Source of the DNA: Synechococcales cyanobacterium 340R_concoct_173_sub
GTDB taxonomy: Bacteria; Cyanobacteriota; Cyanobacteriia; Leptolyngbyales; Leptolyngbyaceae
DNA length: 25,646 nt
Assembly: GCA_025354065.1 (NCBI GenBank)
Contig: JANXNM010000233.1
Span: 1-25,646 of the forward strand
Reading direction: 5' to 3'
In this document: positions 24,940 through 25,646 of the stretch, in pieces
How the letters are laid out: the number at the start of each line of letters is the position of its first letter
How positions within the stretch are numbered: the first letter of the stretch is position 1
The notes under the pieces: generated by a model
The model's input: the letters and a program-made list of their open reading frames with translations, nothing else
Database searches by the model: none
What the model was told of the DNA's origin: nothing
Translations under genes and position numbers: made by a program

Positions 24940-25646
24940 ATGTCACAGAATTACCGCATCACACTGCTTCCCGGCGATGGCATTGGACCCGAAATCATGG
25001 CGATCGCGGTTCAAGTCCTAAAACGCATTGGTGAAAAATTTGACTTTACGTTTACGTTTACCGAAGCCCTAATTGGTGGCAGTGCAATAGACGCGACGGG
25101 CGATCCGTTTCCAGCCGCAACCCTTGAAGCTTGCAAAAATAGTAATTCAATTTTATTGGCTGCGATCGGCGGTTACAAATGGGATTCATTGCCCCGTCAT
25201 CAACGTCCCGAAACTGGACTTTTGGCATTGCGATCGAGCCTAAATTTATTTGCAAATCTGCGGCCTGCCACGATTTTGCCTCAGCTTATTGATGCTTCAA
25301 CTTTAAAACGAGAAGTCGTCGAAGGGGTAGATATTATGGTTGTGCGCGAATTGACGGGCGGATTGTATTTTGGTGAACCACGTGGCATTTTCACGACTGA
25401 ATCGGGTGAGAAGCGGGGCGTGAATACTATGACTTATACAGAAAGCGAAATAAATAGGATTGGTAAAGTCGCCTTCGAGACTGCGATGAAGCGCGGAAAA
25501 AAACTATGTTCAGTGGATAAATCCAACGTGCTGGAAGTCTCTCAACTGTGGCGTGACAAAATCACTGAGATGTCCGCCGACTATCCAGAGGTTGAACTCT
25601 CTCATCTCTATGTGGATAATGCTGCGATGCAACTGGTCCGATCGCC
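24940..25646 (+). CDS. leuB: 3-isopropylmalate dehydrogenase (partial, cut by window end)
   Basis: The first 235 codons of LeuB (EC 1.1.1.85; usual length about 360) are present and the frame is open to the end. It oxidatively decarboxylates 3-isopropylmalate in leucine synthesis, with NAD+ and Mg2+. Family features are [11 protein letters not shown] at residues 9-19, AIGGYKWD, the [14 protein letters not shown] segment, [32 protein letters not shown] and [11 protein letters not shown] at the cut end. I start at ATG 24940, where the product begins [18 protein letters not shown] as in the family. In-frame ATGs at 24901 and 24904 are possible but add 12-13 residues. Confidence 0.95.
   Translation, partial: MSQNYRITLLPGDGIGPEIMAIAVQVLKRIGEKFDFTFTFTEALIGGSAIDATGDPFPAATLEACKNSNSILLAAIGGYKWDSLPRHQRPETGLLALRSSLNLFANLRPATILPQLIDASTLKREVVEGVDIMVVRELTGGLYFGEPRGIFTTESGEKRGVNTMTYTESEINRIGKVAFETAMKRGKKLCSVDKSNVLEVSQLWRDKITEMSADYPEVELSHLYVDNAAMQLVRS

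Noticed and set aside
1..25646. CRISPR arrays, transposase genes or prophage genes
   Set aside because: No regularly spaced repeats, transposase motifs or phage proteins were seen on either strand.

Overview
The window is cyanobacterial chromosome. It carries the cyanobacterial alkane pair (aldehyde-deformylating oxygenase and acyl-ACP reductase), a free-standing CofH, a LabA-type NYN protein, a KaiB-type domain, a DUF3326 protein and ComFB. The HIP1 octamer GCGATCGC and its core CGATCG recur throughout, inside and between genes. Genes are short-spaced, on both strands and mostly in one- or two-gene units. The sequence alone does not identify the genus. I found no tRNA, rRNA, CRISPR array, insertion sequence or prophage gene.

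Left part (1-5.4 kb): a minus-strand two-gene module encodes a secreted barnase/RNase Sa-type ribonuclease and a barstar-type inhibitor. Then on the plus strand come an orphan FetB-type permease, a KaiB-domain gene whose upstream half is truncated and frameshifted, cofH and gltX. Middle-left (5.4-11.5 kb): a small secreted protein with a good terminator; a membrane-anchored Ser/Thr kinase with a Lys-Leu-Pro repeat stalk; ado and aar separated by a hairpin; a minus-strand ADP-ribosylglycohydrolase-like gene ending 2 nt from aar; and a secreted double peptidoglycan-binding protein.

Middle-right (11.8-18.4 kb): a LabA-type protein, a small unknown gene, a membrane zinc-ribbon protein, a sugar-type ABC ATPase with an inserted segment and a hairpin over its start codon; then a minus-strand run of comFB, an HPt phosphotransfer protein, a nucleotidyltransferase with its own terminator, and scpA. 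Right part (18.5-25.6 kb): a 55-residue ORF before a DUF3326 gene, a CPBP protease, an AT-rich 470-bp gap with repeats, a hypothetical gene, proA, a toxin-antitoxin pair whose RelE/ParE toxin frame is broken at an A5G run, dprA, and the 5' two-thirds of leuB cut by the window edge.

Most genes are housekeeping or common cyanobacterial genes. The more unusual material is the RNase/inhibitor pair, two decayed or shifted genes (KaiB fusion, RelE toxin), the hairpin at the ABC ATPase start, the alkane locus layout, and several small or uncharacterised proteins.
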